A stretch of 64,000 bases of DNA from Thalassotalea atypica (GTDB lineage Bacteria > Pseudomonadota > Gammaproteobacteria > Enterobacterales > Alteromonadaceae). Position numbers and translations under genes: made by a program. Below are positions 9,424 to 19,559 of the stretch, in pieces (within the stretch, counting starts at the first letter, position 1; the number at the start of each line of letters is the position of its first letter). Location: the NCBI RefSeq assembly GCF_030295975.1, contig NZ_AP027364.1, positions 4,030,001-4,094,000 on the forward strand. Direction: 5' to 3'. Below the pieces are notes generated by a model. The model was not told the DNA's origin and searched no databases. It worked only from the letters and a program-made list of their open reading frames with translations.

Positions 9424-12066
9424 GTGTTTTCACTTAAAAATTTAGTCAAATTGGCTGTAGCACTATGTTTTTTGGTCATTCTAGCGCTTTCAATTCTCTA
9501 TATGGGGATGCGAAGTGAGCTGCCTAGTGTAGAGTCACTTAAAGATTTGAAGTGGCAAACGCCCATGCAAATTTATAGTCAGGATAGAAAGCTTATTTCA
9601 CAGTTTGGTGAAAAAAAACGAATTCCATTAACCTTACAACAAATGCCTAAACAGCTGATCAATGCAATCCTAGCAACCGAAGATGATCGTTTTTACCAGC
9701 ATTTTGGTGTTGATCCTATTGGTGTTGGTCGTGCAATTATTGGAAAACTATTGGGACAAAATAAGGGTGGTGCCAGCACTATAACCATGCAAGTTGCCCG
9801 AAATTTTTTCCTAAGCCGGGAAGTAACGTACACACGAAAAATACGAGAAGTATTTCTCGCATTTCATATTGAATATTTGTTATCAAAAGACGAAATTCTC
9901 GCACTGTATATGAATAAAATTGAACTAGGACATCGTTCTTTTGGTTTTGGGGCTGCAGCTCAAGTTTATTACGGCAAAGATGTCAACGACTTAACATTAG
10001 CGCAAATAGCAGTGTTGGCAGGGCTACCAAAGGCACCATCAACCTTGAACCCTATCCGCTCTCCTGAAAGAGCACAAAGCCGCCGCACTGTTGTATTGCA
10101 ACGTATGCTAGTCAGTGGCTATATCACACAGCAGCAATATGATATTGCCAATAATGCCCCGATGACAGGTAAAAAGCATGGTGCCGAAATAGAGCTAGAT
10201 GCGCCGTATATTGCGGAAATGGCGCATCAGATGATGTTAGATAAGTATGGAAAAGAAGAAGCGTATACCGGCGGCTATAAGGTTTATCTAAGCACTCCTT
10301 CTCATCTTCAACAGGCAGCACAACAGGCAGTTATCAATAATCTATTGGATTATGACAAGCGACACGGATACCGAGGTCCAATTCGTTCGATAAGACAAGA
10401 GCTTAGGGAATATTACTCTAGCAAAAAATCGAGTTTAACTACCGACGAACTGAATGAAGCACCTATTTTTGAACCGATAACTGAGCAGGAAATTGTTGAA
10501 ACATTAAGCCAGGTTTCAACTATTCAGCACTTAATCCCTGCGATAGTAACTGATGTAGCAGAGCAGAATGCGACAATTGCTATTGCAGCTGATGAGTTTG
10601 CCAATATAGCATGGACTGGCATGAGCTGGGCAAGGGAATATATCAGCGATCAGAAGCAAGGAGCAGCGCCTAAATTAGCCAATGAAATTTTGGCCGTGGG
10701 TGATGTTATATGGGTATCAAAAATCGATGAAGGTTATCAATTAAATCAACTACCACAAGCAAGCGCAGCTTTAGTCGCGTTATCACCTGACTCAGGTGCA
10801 ATCAAAGCTGCTGTTGGCGGATTTAGCTTCAAGCAAAGTCAGTTCAATAGAGCGACACAAGCGAAAAGACAAGTGGGCTCAAACATCAAGCCTTTCATTT
10901 ATTCAGCAGCATTAGAGAATGGCTATACGCTCGCATCACTAGTCAATGATGCCCCCATAAACCAATGGGATAAAAGTTCAGGCATTGTTTGGCGTCCTAA
11001 AAATTCACCACCAGAATACAATGGACCCATTCGCGTAAAAACCGCCCTCGCGCGGTCTAAGAACGTCGTTGCTGTAAGGCTATTAAGGGCAGTTGGGCTA
11101 GATGGCATCATTAATCATTTGGGATCTTTTGGTTTTATACCTGACGAACTACCTCGAAACGAATCTTTGGCTTTAGGATCAGCGTCACTGACGCCAACTG
11201 AGGTAGCAACAGGATTTGCCACATTTGCCAATGGCGGCCACTTAATCACACCTTATTTAATTGAACGAATTGAAGATTCATTTGGCAACCTTGTTTTTCA
11301 AGCTCAACCTGAATATGCATGTGATCCTTGTGATTTTGAATACTTGCCAGCAAGTCCGAATGTCAAAGGTGAAGGAGAGCGTCTCGCACCTGTCGATGAG
11401 CAGTTAATCACATCAACAGAAGACAATATACAAGAAAGTGACGCTTCGTTTTTGAATAGTCAACAAGTCGATCGACTTAAGCCTGAAATAAAACAAGCAC
11501 CACGTGTGATCAGTGCGCAAAATGCATTCTTAATCACAGAAGGGTTAAATGAGGCGATATGGGGCGCAGATTGGTCAACATCACCCGGCTGGCAAGGTAC
11601 AGGGTTTAGAGGGCGGAAATTAAAGCGTCGAGATATTGCGGGAAAAACGGGAACCACGAATGAATCAAAAGATGCCTGGTTTTCTGGTTTTAGTCGTCGC
11701 ATTGTTGCCACATCCTGGATTGGTTTTGATGATCATTCCCGAAATTTAGGCAAAACAACCTTTAACCGTAACCTCGATAAGAATCAAATCACAGGAAAAG
11801 AGTTTGGCGCAAAATCAGCACAACCTGCGTGGATCAGCTTTATGAGAACTGCGTTAAATGACTTGCCTTTTGAACCTTTTGAGCCACCAGAGAATATTGT
11901 TTCGGTTCGAATCGATAAAGCAACAGGTAAGCTGACAACAAAAACCGACCGTTCAAGCCTATTTGAATATTTTCAATCAGGTACAGTACCAGAAGAGTAC
12001 ATCAATCAAGATGAAAGTTCCGTTATTCTAGACGGTGAGATTGAACCTGAAGAGGAAATATTTTAG
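9424..12066 (+). CDS. mrcA: Penicillin-binding protein 1A (bifunctional transglycosylase/transpeptidase)
   Basis: This class A PBP polymerises and cross-links peptidoglycan at the inner membrane. The 880-residue protein has an N-terminal anchor (about 7-28), a glycosyltransferase domain with catalytic Glu86 in ATEDDRFYQHFGVD, and a transpeptidase domain with Ser486 in SNIK (486-489) and the KTGTT box at 741-745. An insert between the domains (about 270-440) fits the ODD/OB region of PBP1A. The start is a GTG; an in-frame stop lies 18 bases upstream, so no earlier start is available. It is divergent from pilM. Confidence 0.96.
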   Translation: MFSLKNLVKLAVALCFLVILALSILYMGMRSELPSVESLKDLKWQTPMQIYSQDRKLISQFGEKKRIPLTLQQMPKQLINAILATEDDRFYQHFGVDPIGVGRAIIGKLLGQNKGGASTITMQVARNFFLSREVTYTRKIREVFLAFHIEYLLSKDEILALYMNKIELGHRSFGFGAAAQVYYGKDVNDLTLAQIAVLAGLPKAPSTLNPIRSPERAQSRRTVVLQRMLVSGYITQQQYDIANNAPMTGKKHGAEIELDAPYIAEMAHQMMLDKYGKEEAYTGGYKVYLSTPSHLQQAAQQAVINNLLDYDKRHGYRGPIRSIRQELREYYSSKKSSLTTDELNEAPIFEPITEQEIVETLSQVSTIQHLIPAIVTDVAEQNATIAIAADEFANIAWTGMSWAREYISDQKQGAAPKLANEILAVGDVIWVSKIDEGYQLNQLPQASAALVALSPDSGAIKAAVGGFSFKQSQFNRATQAKRQVGSNIKPFIYSAALENGYTLASLVNDAPINQWDKSSGIVWRPKNSPPEYNGPIRVKTALARSKNVVAVRLLRAVGLDGIINHLGSFGFIPDELPRNESLALGSASLTPTEVATGFATFANGGHLITPYLIERIEDSFGNLVFQAQPEYACDPCDFEYLPASPNVKGEGERLAPVDEQLITSTEDNIQESDASFLNSQQVDRLKPEIKQAPRVISAQNAFLITEGLNEAIWGADWSTSPGWQGTGFRGRKLKRRDIAGKTGTTNESKDAWFSGFSRRIVATSWIGFDDHSRNLGKTTFNRNLDKNQITGKEFGAKSAQPAWISFMRTALNDLPFEPFEPPENIVSVRIDKATGKLTTKTDRSSLFEYFQSGTVPEEYINQDESSVILDGEIEPEEEIF

Positions 12067-12293
12067 CCATACGTTAGTAACCAATTATAACCTCCATAAC
12101 CAATCTAACTTGTTGATAAAAAAATACAAGAGAGCAAGTTACGTTGGGCTAGATTATTGCCAAACAAGAGTCTTAGCCTGCACTTTGTTAAAAAATAGCT
12201 AAAGTTATTTCGATTATATACGTTAATCCTTAAACATCTGCATAAAAAGCAGGCAAGGTTTATAAGATGAACCGTCACTGGGAAGGGACTCTT

Positions 12294-13166
12294 ATGCTAA
12301 AAGCATTTATCAACAAATATAAATTATCGCCGTCCTATCAAGACGTTGCTAATAAGTGGTTTATCCCGTTATCAAATAATATTGAGCAACACCTAAATAA
12401 TGATAAAAGCCCACTAATGATAGGGTTAAACGGTTGCCAAGGCATAGGTAAGTCTACTTTGGTTGCATTTATTGCTGACTACCTTAAATCAACATTTAAT
12501 TTAAACGTGGTTACCTTTTCTATCGATGACTTTTATTATTGCCAAGAAAAAAGAAAGAAACTGGCTGATAGAATTCACCCTTTATTAGTCACTCGTGGTG
12601 TTCCTGGTACGCATGATACTTCCATGCTAAAACAAGTCTTAATCTCATTAAAGCAACAAAAAAGCACCCTAATCCCCCGATTTAATAAAGCCATAGATAA
12701 CCCCTTTCCTGCGACCAGTTGGCCGAAAACAAATGAGAACACAGATATTGTCATTGTCGACGGTTGGTGCTGGGGGGTGCCGCCACAGCACTCTGAGGCG
12801 CTGTCCTCCCCAATTAACGAACTGGAAAAATTTAAAGATCCGCAACAAGTTTGGCGAACCTATGTAAATGAGCGTTTAGCCAGTCATTACCAGCCGCTTT
12901 ATACTGTTATGGATAAATGGATCTTGTTGAAGGCGCCTGACTTTAAACAAGTAGCTCAATGGCGTTGGCAGCAAGAACAAAAATTAGCATTAGATAACCC
13001 TCACGGGGGTAATTATGGCATCATGGATTTTGAGCAAGTTAAGCACTTTGTCTCATATTTTCAGCGCCTAACCACCCATGGGCTAAAAGTGCTACCTAAA
13101 ACATCCAATATTATTTTCGAATTCGACGAGCAACGCGAGATAATTTTACAAACGGGTGAACTTTAA
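12294..13166 (+). CDS. P-loop kinase, glycerate 3-kinase-like
   Basis: The 290-residue product has a Walker A loop GCQGIGKST (47-55), a VVTFSIDDFYY segment after it, and a Walker B-like IVIVDGWCWG (about 154-163). The TFSIDDFY and DGWxxG pattern resembles the plant-type D-glycerate 3-kinase and uridine kinase-like group, so glycerate or a related small substrate is plausible; this is inference. The ATG at 12294 is preferred because GGAAGGGA lies 6 bases upstream; an ATG at 12267 with a weaker AAGG is the alternative. It stands alone, convergent with argA. Confidence 0.75.
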   Translation: MLKAFINKYKLSPSYQDVANKWFIPLSNNIEQHLNNDKSPLMIGLNGCQGIGKSTLVAFIADYLKSTFNLNVVTFSIDDFYYCQEKRKKLADRIHPLLVTRGVPGTHDTSMLKQVLISLKQQKSTLIPRFNKAIDNPFPATSWPKTNENTDIVIVDGWCWGVPPQHSEALSSPINELEKFKDPQQVWRTYVNERLASHYQPLYTVMDKWILLKAPDFKQVAQWRWQQEQKLALDNPHGGNYGIMDFEQVKHFVSYFQRLTTHGLKVLPKTSNIIFEFDEQREIILQTGEL

Positions 13167-13186
13167 TGGCTTACAACATAGATGGT

Positions 13187-14539
13187 TCAAATAGATTTGA
13201 TCAGTACTTTCGATTTTCGCTGATAGTTATATAGCTGTTTTTTGCTTTCCGGCAACGCATCAATAGACGTTTCAACGAAACCTTGCTCCAAAAACCAATG
13301 ATAACTTACTGTCGTTAGCACAAATAGTTGTTCTAACTTTTGACGCTTAGCGAAAGATTCTACCGCAGCGATCAGACGATCCCCTCGATTACCTTTACGA
13401 TAATCGGGATGAATCACTACACACGCCAATTCACCTGTCCTTGCCTCTTGATACGGATATAATGCAGCACAGGCAATAATTACATCTTCCTTTTTAAGGA
13501 CAATAAAGCGATCAATTTCCATCTCCAGCAATTTCCGAGAGCGCTTAACCAAAATACCCTCTTCTTCTAATGGCCTGATCAACTCTAAAATACCACCGAC
13601 ATCGTCAATGGTTGCCGTGGTAATTTGCTCTTTGTGATCTTTCGCAATTAACGTACCTGCCCCGTCGCGGGTAAACAGCTCTTGTAATAACGCAGTATCA
13701 CTTTGGTAACTCACGCAGTGGCAGCGCTCAACGCCATTTTCTGAACTTTGAATAATCGCCCGCAGCAATAGCTGGCGAACATGTTCACCGGGCTGTTCAA
13801 GTAAAGATTTCACCGTTCCGGCATTACAGCTACGAATTAATTGGCCTGATGCGTCTATTAAACCTTCATCTTCAGTAAAAGTGATTAATTTATCTGCTTG
13901 TAATGAAATAGCGGTCTGAGTTGCTACATCTTCCAAAGCTAAATTAAACACTTCCCCTGTGGTTGAATATCCTACTGGTGAAAGCAGCACAATCGAGCCA
14001 AAATCCAATTGAGTATTGATACCAACAGTATCAATTCTTCGTACCAACCCAGTATGTTTGTAGTCAACTCCGTCTTTGATACCAATCGGCCTCGCGATAA
14101 CAAAATTACCAGTACTGACACGAATTTGAGAGCCATGCATTGGGGAATTTGCTAGCCCCATAGTCAAAAGCGCTTCGATATGAACGCGCAATGAACCAGT
14201 AGCGTCTTTAACCGCCATTAAGGTTTCAGGATCGGTAATGCGCAACTCATCATTAAATTGTTGCTTGACGCCAAGCAATTTAGCACGTTCAGCAATTTGA
14301 GGACGAGCGCCATGAACAATTACCAACTTGACTCCTAAACTTCTGAGTAAAGCAATATCATGGATAATATTGGCAAAATTAGGGTGTTGGACTGCCTCAC
14401 CACCAAACATCAATACAACAGTTTTACCACGATGTGCATTAATATAGGGTGCAGCATTCCTGAACCACTTCACATAGTCTTTGTCAGTGTTCACCAGCGA
14501 CATATTATCCACACTTTCAATCATTTCGCTTTTACCCAT
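13187..14539 (-). CDS. argA: N-acetylglutamate synthase (amino-acid kinase-like plus GNAT)
   Basis: This 450-residue enzyme acetylates glutamate, the first and usually feedback-inhibited step of arginine synthesis. An amino-acid kinase-fold domain (about 20-290, with VLMFGGEAV and LVIVHGARPQI) is followed by a GNAT acetyltransferase domain (about 300-440, with VVIHPDYRKGNRGDRLI as the acetyl-CoA loop). Length matches E. coli ArgA (443). It starts 12 bp after argH(A), so it is probably the last gene of the argC operon. The operon therefore carries two possible glutamate acetyltransferase domains. Confidence 0.95.
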   Translation of the reverse strand: MGKSEMIESVDNMSLVNTDKDYVKWFRNAAPYINAHRGKTVVLMFGGEAVQHPNFANIIHDIALLRSLGVKLVIVHGARPQIAERAKLLGVKQQFNDELRITDPETLMAVKDATGSLRVHIEALLTMGLANSPMHGSQIRVSTGNFVIARPIGIKDGVDYKHTGLVRRIDTVGINTQLDFGSIVLLSPVGYSTTGEVFNLALEDVATQTAISLQADKLITFTEDEGLIDASGQLIRSCNAGTVKSLLEQPGEHVRQLLLRAIIQSSENGVERCHCVSYQSDTALLQELFTRDGAGTLIAKDHKEQITTATIDDVGGILELIRPLEEEGILVKRSRKLLEMEIDRFIVLKKEDVIIACAALYPYQEARTGELACVVIHPDYRKGNRGDRLIAAVESFAKRQKLEQLFVLTTVSYHWFLEQGFVETSIDALPESKKQLYNYQRKSKVLIKSI

Positions 14540-14551
14540 TAACCCGAGACC

Positions 14552-16492
14552 TTATTGCCCTGACCTGTCGACAATATAAGCCATCGCAACTTCATCAGCA
14601 GGATCTTTATATGGGCTAGGTTCACTGTCTTCGATGATATTGTCAGCTAAGGATGATTTTTCGATCACGGAGAAACCTAGCTCACTGAAGTAATCGGGGA
14701 TGTAGGTCAATACAATAATCCTTTGCAATTCCATTTGGTGAGCAAACTCTAATAAATACTGCACTAAAGCTTTTCCTTGACCTAAATGGTGAGATTGTTC
14801 ATCAACTACAATCGAGCGAATCTCCGCTAAACCTGTTTCATAAATATAAAGTGAGGCGCAGCCAACCACTTCACCGTCAATTTCTGCAACAACAAAGTTT
14901 TGAATGTCATGAATGATATTGTCACGAGTTCTCGGTAGTATTTCACCTTTTTCTGACCAAAATTCAACTTGTTGAAAAATTTTATCTACGTCAGACATCC
15001 GTGCACGGCGCACGGACATTGCAGCCGCACGTTGTGCATTTAAGCGCTGTTTAACTTGCTTAAGGGCGACTTTCACTTGTTGCTTGCCCGGCGCACCAAC
15101 GACTTGCTCATTCAAGATTTCACTTTTACCTTTTTGAATATCATCTATAGTTTTTTGCACTTGAGCACGGCTCGTCCCACCTAATGCTTCACGTTTATCT
15201 AACGTCGATTCAATCGACAAATGCTGATAGACGTCTTGTTCAATGGTGTCACTGTAGGCTCGAAGTTGCGTTAAGGTGAGATCTTCTAGCGGGCAACCTT
15301 TGTCAATTGCCGCTAGCACCACTTCACCGACAATGTGATGCGCCTCTCTAAACGGAATATCTTTACCTACTAAGTAGTCAGCCAGTTCAGTAGCATTGGC
15401 ATAGCCTTGCTGCGCTGCTGCTAACGTTCTAGTTGCGTTAACTTTTAAACCATCGGCAACTAGTACCGCCATTTCCATGCATTCTTGCCATGTATCTAAG
15501 GCATCAAAAAGCCCTTCTTTGTCTTCTTGCATGTCTTTGTTGTAAGCAAGTGCAAGGGCCTTCATCGTGGCTAACATACCCGTCAACGAGCCAAAAACAC
15601 GCCCTGCTTTACCACGAATGAGCTCACAAGCATCTGGGTTTTTCTTTTGTGGCATCAGCGATGAACCTGAGCTGACTAAGTCGCTCATTTCAACAAAACC
15701 TGCTTCACCTGAATTATAGAAAATTAAATCTTCAGCAAAACGAGACAAATGCATCATTGAAATGCTCGCTGTTGCTAACAACTCGATGACATGATCTCGG
15801 TCTGAAACCGCATCTAAACTGTTCAATGTTGCCGCGCGAAATCCTAAATTGTTTGCGAGAACATCACGATCAATCGGATAAGCTGTACCTGCTAGTGCGC
15901 CTGAGCCCAAAGGAGATACGTCTAATCGATAAAGTGAATCTTTTAAACGACCAATATCCCGGTTGAACATTTCAACATAAGCCAAACACCAATGACCAAA
16001 AGTGACCGGTTGAGCACGTTGTAAATGCGTGTAACCTGGCAGCACTGTATTACTTTCTCTTTCGGCTAAGTTCATCAAGGCTTGTTGTAAGTTGACCAGT
16101 GAAAACAATAAGTCGCCGCCAGTTTCTTTACACCAAAGCTTAAGATCAGTTGCCACTTGGTCATTACGGCTGCGGCCTGTATGAAGCTTTTTGCCCAAGT
16201 CACCAGTTTTTTCGATGAGTTGAATTTCAACCCAGCTGTGAATATCTTCAGCGTCAGACAATAAAATTTGCTTTGGATTTTCTTCCACTGATGCTTTAAG
16301 TTCAAGCAGAGCTGACTCAAGGCGTGCTACTTCGTCATCTGACAGCACGCCTACTTGATTGAGCGCCCCAGCCCAAGCAATAGAACCAACAATGTCTTGC
16401 ACCGCCATACGGTAATCAACAGGTAGAGAGTCATTAAACTTTTTAAATTGAACACTCGCTTTTTCTTTAAACCGGCCACCCCATAATGCCAT
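14552..16492 (-). CDS. argH: ArgH(A): argininosuccinate lyase fused to a GNAT acetyltransferase
   Basis: The first 460 or so residues are argininosuccinate lyase, which splits argininosuccinate into arginine and fumarate; the fumarase/ASL signature [12 protein letters not shown] is at 276-287 and the catalytic-histidine block [10 protein letters not shown] at 153-162. The remainder (about 490-646) is a GNAT domain with an acetyl-CoA loop near [11 protein letters not shown]. This ArgH(A) fusion is known from Moritella and vibrios, where the extra domain supplies N-acetylglutamate synthase activity. Here it coexists with a full argA directly downstream. Confidence 0.95.
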   Translation of the reverse strand: MALWGGRFKEKASVQFKKFNDSLPVDYRMAVQDIVGSIAWAGALNQVGVLSDDEVARLESALLELKASVEENPKQILLSDAEDIHSWVEIQLIEKTGDLGKKLHTGRSRNDQVATDLKLWCKETGGDLLFSLVNLQQALMNLAERESNTVLPGYTHLQRAQPVTFGHWCLAYVEMFNRDIGRLKDSLYRLDVSPLGSGALAGTAYPIDRDVLANNLGFRAATLNSLDAVSDRDHVIELLATASISMMHLSRFAEDLIFYNSGEAGFVEMSDLVSSGSSLMPQKKNPDACELIRGKAGRVFGSLTGMLATMKALALAYNKDMQEDKEGLFDALDTWQECMEMAVLVADGLKVNATRTLAAAQQGYANATELADYLVGKDIPFREAHHIVGEVVLAAIDKGCPLEDLTLTQLRAYSDTIEQDVYQHLSIESTLDKREALGGTSRAQVQKTIDDIQKGKSEILNEQVVGAPGKQQVKVALKQVKQRLNAQRAAAMSVRRARMSDVDKIFQQVEFWSEKGEILPRTRDNIIHDIQNFVVAEIDGEVVGCASLYIYETGLAEIRSIVVDEQSHHLGQGKALVQYLLEFAHQMELQRIIVLTYIPDYFSELGFSVIEKSSLADNIIEDSEPSPYKDPADEVAMAYIVDRSGQ

Positions 16493-16530
16493 GGTCTTTT
16501 CTCCTAAATTCTTTCTTTACTGCATTAACG

Positions 16531-17760
16531 CTATTTTTTGAGCTGTTGGTTCATTGCTGTGATTCTGCTGGATAAGCTGAACAAACGAATAAAGCCTTCG
16601 GCATGTTTTTGGTCGTACACTTCATCTGCGCCGAATGTAGCAAACTCTTCAGAGTATAGGCTGTTTGGCGAACGGCGCTGCGTAACTGTGGCGTTGCCTT
16701 TATATAGCTTAACAACGACATCACCAGTAACGTTAGTTGCCAGAGAAGCAGCAGCAGCAAGCTGCGATTTTGCCAATGGCGTAAACCAACGTCCGTCATA
16801 GATAACGTGTGAGAACTCTAATCCAACGGACTCTCTAAACTTTAGTGATTCTTTGTCCAAAATCAGCGTTTCTAAGCCTTTATAAGCCGCCATTAGTACA
16901 GTGCCACCTGGGGTTTCATAACAACCTCTAGACTTCATCCCCACCAAACGGTTTTCAACAATATCAATACGCCCAACACCATGTGCTGCTGCTTTATCGT
17001 TGAGATAGGTTAGTGACTCAAAAGCCGATAATTGTTGTCCATCTACAGCCACTAGTTCACCTTCATTAAAACTTAAGGTCACAGAATCTGGCGTATCAGG
17101 GGCATCCATCGGGTCAACCGTCATGGTCCACACTTCTTTTGAAGGCTCACACCATGGATCTTCTAATTCACCGCCTTCATGTGATATATGCCAAGCATTG
17201 GCGTCACGGCTGTAGATTTTTGTTAAAGATGCAGAACAAGGAATATCACGCTCCGCTAAATAATCGAGCAGGTCTTCACGCGAAACCATGTCCCATTCAC
17301 GCCACGGAGCAATGACCGTTAGCTCTGGTGCAAGGGCTGCAAAACAAGACTCAAAACGTACTTGGTCATTTCCCTTACCTGTACATCCGTGACAAACTGC
17401 ATCTGCCCCCACTTTCAGTGCTACTTCAACATGAGCCTTTGCAATCACAGGACGTGCCATCGACGTACCCAACAAGTACTGCCCTTCGTATACTGAGCCA
17501 GTTTTGATGATCGGGTAAATGTAGTCTTTTACAAATTCTTCTTTTAGATCAACAACGTGACACTCTGAAGCGCCAGAAGCGATAGCTTTTTCTTGGATAC
17601 CTTCAAGTTCTTCATCGCCTTGACCAACGTCGGCGCAAAACGCAACCACTTCACAGCCATCATAATTTTCTTTTAACCATGGAATTATCGCTGAGGTGTC
17701 TAACCCACCAGAGTACGCTAGTACGACTTTTTTAATTTGTTTTTTTGCTGAAATTGCCAT
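16531..17760 (-). CDS. argG: Argininosuccinate synthase
   Basis: This 409-residue enzyme joins citrulline and aspartate using ATP. The N-terminal PP-loop [12 protein letters not shown] (about 13-24) and the conserved [13 protein letters not shown] (about 125-137) are the family signatures. Length matches the shorter ArgG type (about 400), unlike the longer E. coli form. It sits between argF and argH(A) in the operon. Confidence 0.97.
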   Translation of the reverse strand: MAISAKKQIKKVVLAYSGGLDTSAIIPWLKENYDGCEVVAFCADVGQGDEELEGIQEKAIASGASECHVVDLKEEFVKDYIYPIIKTGSVYEGQYLLGTSMARPVIAKAHVEVALKVGADAVCHGCTGKGNDQVRFESCFAALAPELTVIAPWREWDMVSREDLLDYLAERDIPCSASLTKIYSRDANAWHISHEGGELEDPWCEPSKEVWTMTVDPMDAPDTPDSVTLSFNEGELVAVDGQQLSAFESLTYLNDKAAAHGVGRIDIVENRLVGMKSRGCYETPGGTVLMAAYKGLETLILDKESLKFRESVGLEFSHVIYDGRWFTPLAKSQLAAAASLATNVTGDVVVKLYKGNATVTQRRSPNSLYSEEFATFGADEVYDQKHAEGFIRLFSLSSRITAMNQQLKK

Positions 17761-17810
17761 TATCTAATACCTATAAAATCTAATTTGTTCTTTATTCAAT
17801 TGACGACGGT

Positions 17811-18743
17811 TTATTCGCCTAATAACGATACAAGCACTGAATTTTGTGCCCACATTCTATTTTCCGCTTGTTGAAAGACAACAGATTTACTTTCATCGTC
17901 AAATAACTCAGTTGTAATTTCTTGTTCCAAGTGTGCTGGCTGACAGTGCATAACCGTGCTAGCGCCAGCACTTTCCATCAGTTTATGGTTGACTTGATAG
18001 GGCATAAACTTGGCCAAAATATCATCGACTTTGGTGTTATCGCCCATTGATATCCATGTGTCGGTGTATATCACATCCTGCTGACCAAGCGATTTGATGT
18101 CTGAAGTCATGGTTAAACTACTGCCAGCAATTGAAGCTAATGTAGTGGCTTTATCAAACAGCGCCATATCAGGCTCAAATCCTTCTGGGCAAACCAGTGT
18201 GAAATCGACACCTAGAATAGCTGCCATGGTCATTAATGAGTTTGAAACATTATTACCATCACCAATATAGGCCAATTTAATCGAAGATAAGTCTTGTCCT
18301 TTATCGTCTACAAATACTTCTGACAGAGTTACAAAATCAGCTAATGCTTGGCACGGATGATACAAATCACACAAAGCATTGATCACCGGTACGCTGCCAT
18401 GTTCGGCAAGTCCTGAAATCGAACGGTGCTCGAAAACACGAGCAACAATAAGATCGGCATAACACGAGAGGTTTTTTGCATAATCGCTAACCCGTTCACG
18501 TTCACCTAACTTACCGTTTTGTTGACCCAAATACAGGGCATGACCGCCCAGTTTAGCAATACCAATATCAAAGCTGACATGAGTTCTTAAAGAAGGCTTT
18601 TCAAAAATCATTGCTATTGATTTCCCCGCCAAAGATTGATGGTAAGCGCTAGGGTTTTGCTTTATGTTTTTTGCTAAATCAATGAGCGATAAGAGTTGTG
18701 TTTTACTTAGCTGATCGTCAGCTAAAAAATGAGTTAATTTCAT
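17811..18743 (-). CDS. argF: Ornithine carbamoyltransferase
   Basis: This 310-residue enzyme makes citrulline from ornithine and carbamoyl phosphate. The carbamoyl-phosphate site reads EKPSLRTHVSFD, where many family members have STRTR; the first arginine is kept and the second is histidine. The ornithine-side motif is MHCQPAH rather than HCLP. Both variants look like a lineage-specific form rather than decay, since the frame and length are intact. It lies between argB and argG with gaps of 40-70 bp. Confidence 0.93.
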   Translation of the reverse strand: MKLTHFLADDQLSKTQLLSLIDLAKNIKQNPSAYHQSLAGKSIAMIFEKPSLRTHVSFDIGIAKLGGHALYLGQQNGKLGERERVSDYAKNLSCYADLIVARVFEHRSISGLAEHGSVPVINALCDLYHPCQALADFVTLSEVFVDDKGQDLSSIKLAYIGDGNNVSNSLMTMAAILGVDFTLVCPEGFEPDMALFDKATTLASIAGSSLTMTSDIKSLGQQDVIYTDTWISMGDNTKVDDILAKFMPYQVNHKLMESAGASTVMHCQPAHLEQEITTELFDDESKSVVFQQAENRMWAQNSVLVSLLGE

Positions 18744-18782
18744 GGTTTTTCCGTAAAGTATCTAAATAATTATCGTCTGCAG

Positions 18783-19559
18783 CTAAGCTGCGATTTCAGG
18801 GATAATGCGGGTGCCTACATTAGCGCCAGCAAGCAAATCTGGTATTTGCTCAGGCGCCTGCCAACTGGCAACCGCGATACTTCGTCGTAATTGATTAGCC
18901 GCTGCAAAAGCAGCGTTTACTTTGGCGGTCATCCCGCCTTTAATAACACCACTTTTGATCAGCGCATTGGCATTAGCTTGAGTTAAATCTGGCAGATAGT
19001 TTCCATCGCCATCCATCACGCCATTAACATCAGTTAACAGCAATAACTTTGCATTTAATAACTGGCAAATAACAACGGCCGCATCATCAGCATTAACATT
19101 CACCAGCTCTCCTGTATCAAGTGCGCCAATCGAAGAAATAACCGGTAGAAATTTCGCTTTTAGTAAGTTATCGAGTAAGTGACTTTGACTTGCCGTAGGT
19201 ACACCTACTGCACCTAATCCTTGCGTATTTAACTGACATTTGACCATGTTGCCATCAGTTAGTGATAATCCGACAGCAGGTAACGACAAACTATTTGCAG
19301 TCGCAACAATAGATTTATTGACATGCCCCGCCAGCGCACCACTAATAATTGGCATTTGTGCCTTTGGCGTTATCCGTAGTCCGTCTTTTTTCTCTGTTAC
19401 AAATCCTGCTTGTGCAAGCATGTCATCAACAACACAGCCGCCGCCATGAACAAGCACAATGGCTTGGTCTTTTAATTGGCTAATAACGTCGAGCAAAAGC
19501 ATGAGTGCTTTAGGCTTTTCTAAGATTGCGCCACCGATTTTAATCACTAATGGCTTCAT
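18783..19559 (-). CDS. argB: Acetylglutamate kinase
   Basis: This 258-residue amino-acid kinase phosphorylates N-acetylglutamate. The nucleotide-site KIGGAIL (about 7-13), the VHGGG loop (about 38-42) and the VNADDAAVVIC segment (about 155-165) are as expected. The length is that of the short, arginine-insensitive type (E. coli 258). Its start codon abuts the argC stop, so the two are probably translationally coupled. Confidence 0.96.
   Translation of the reverse strand: MKPLVIKIGGAILEKPKALMLLLDVISQLKDQAIVLVHGGGCVVDDMLAQAGFVTEKKDGLRITPKAQMPIISGALAGHVNKSIVATANSLSLPAVGLSLTDGNMVKCQLNTQGLGAVGVPTASQSHLLDNLLKAKFLPVISSIGALDTGELVNVNADDAAVVICQLLNAKLLLLTDVNGVMDGDGNYLPDLTQANANALIKSGVIKGGMTAKVNAAFAAANQLRRSIAVASWQAPEQIPDLLAGANVGTRIIPEIAA

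Noticed and set aside
9288-9479. 63-residue minus-strand frame spanning the pilM/mrcA gap
   Set aside because: It overlaps the mrcA N-terminus and the divergent promoter region, is composed of unrelated residues and has no ribosome site.
12107-12160. Long imperfect inverted repeat (TAACTTG...CAAGTTA) after mrcA as a terminator
   Set aside because: The loop is over 20 bases and no T run follows, so I cannot support termination or a named repeat.
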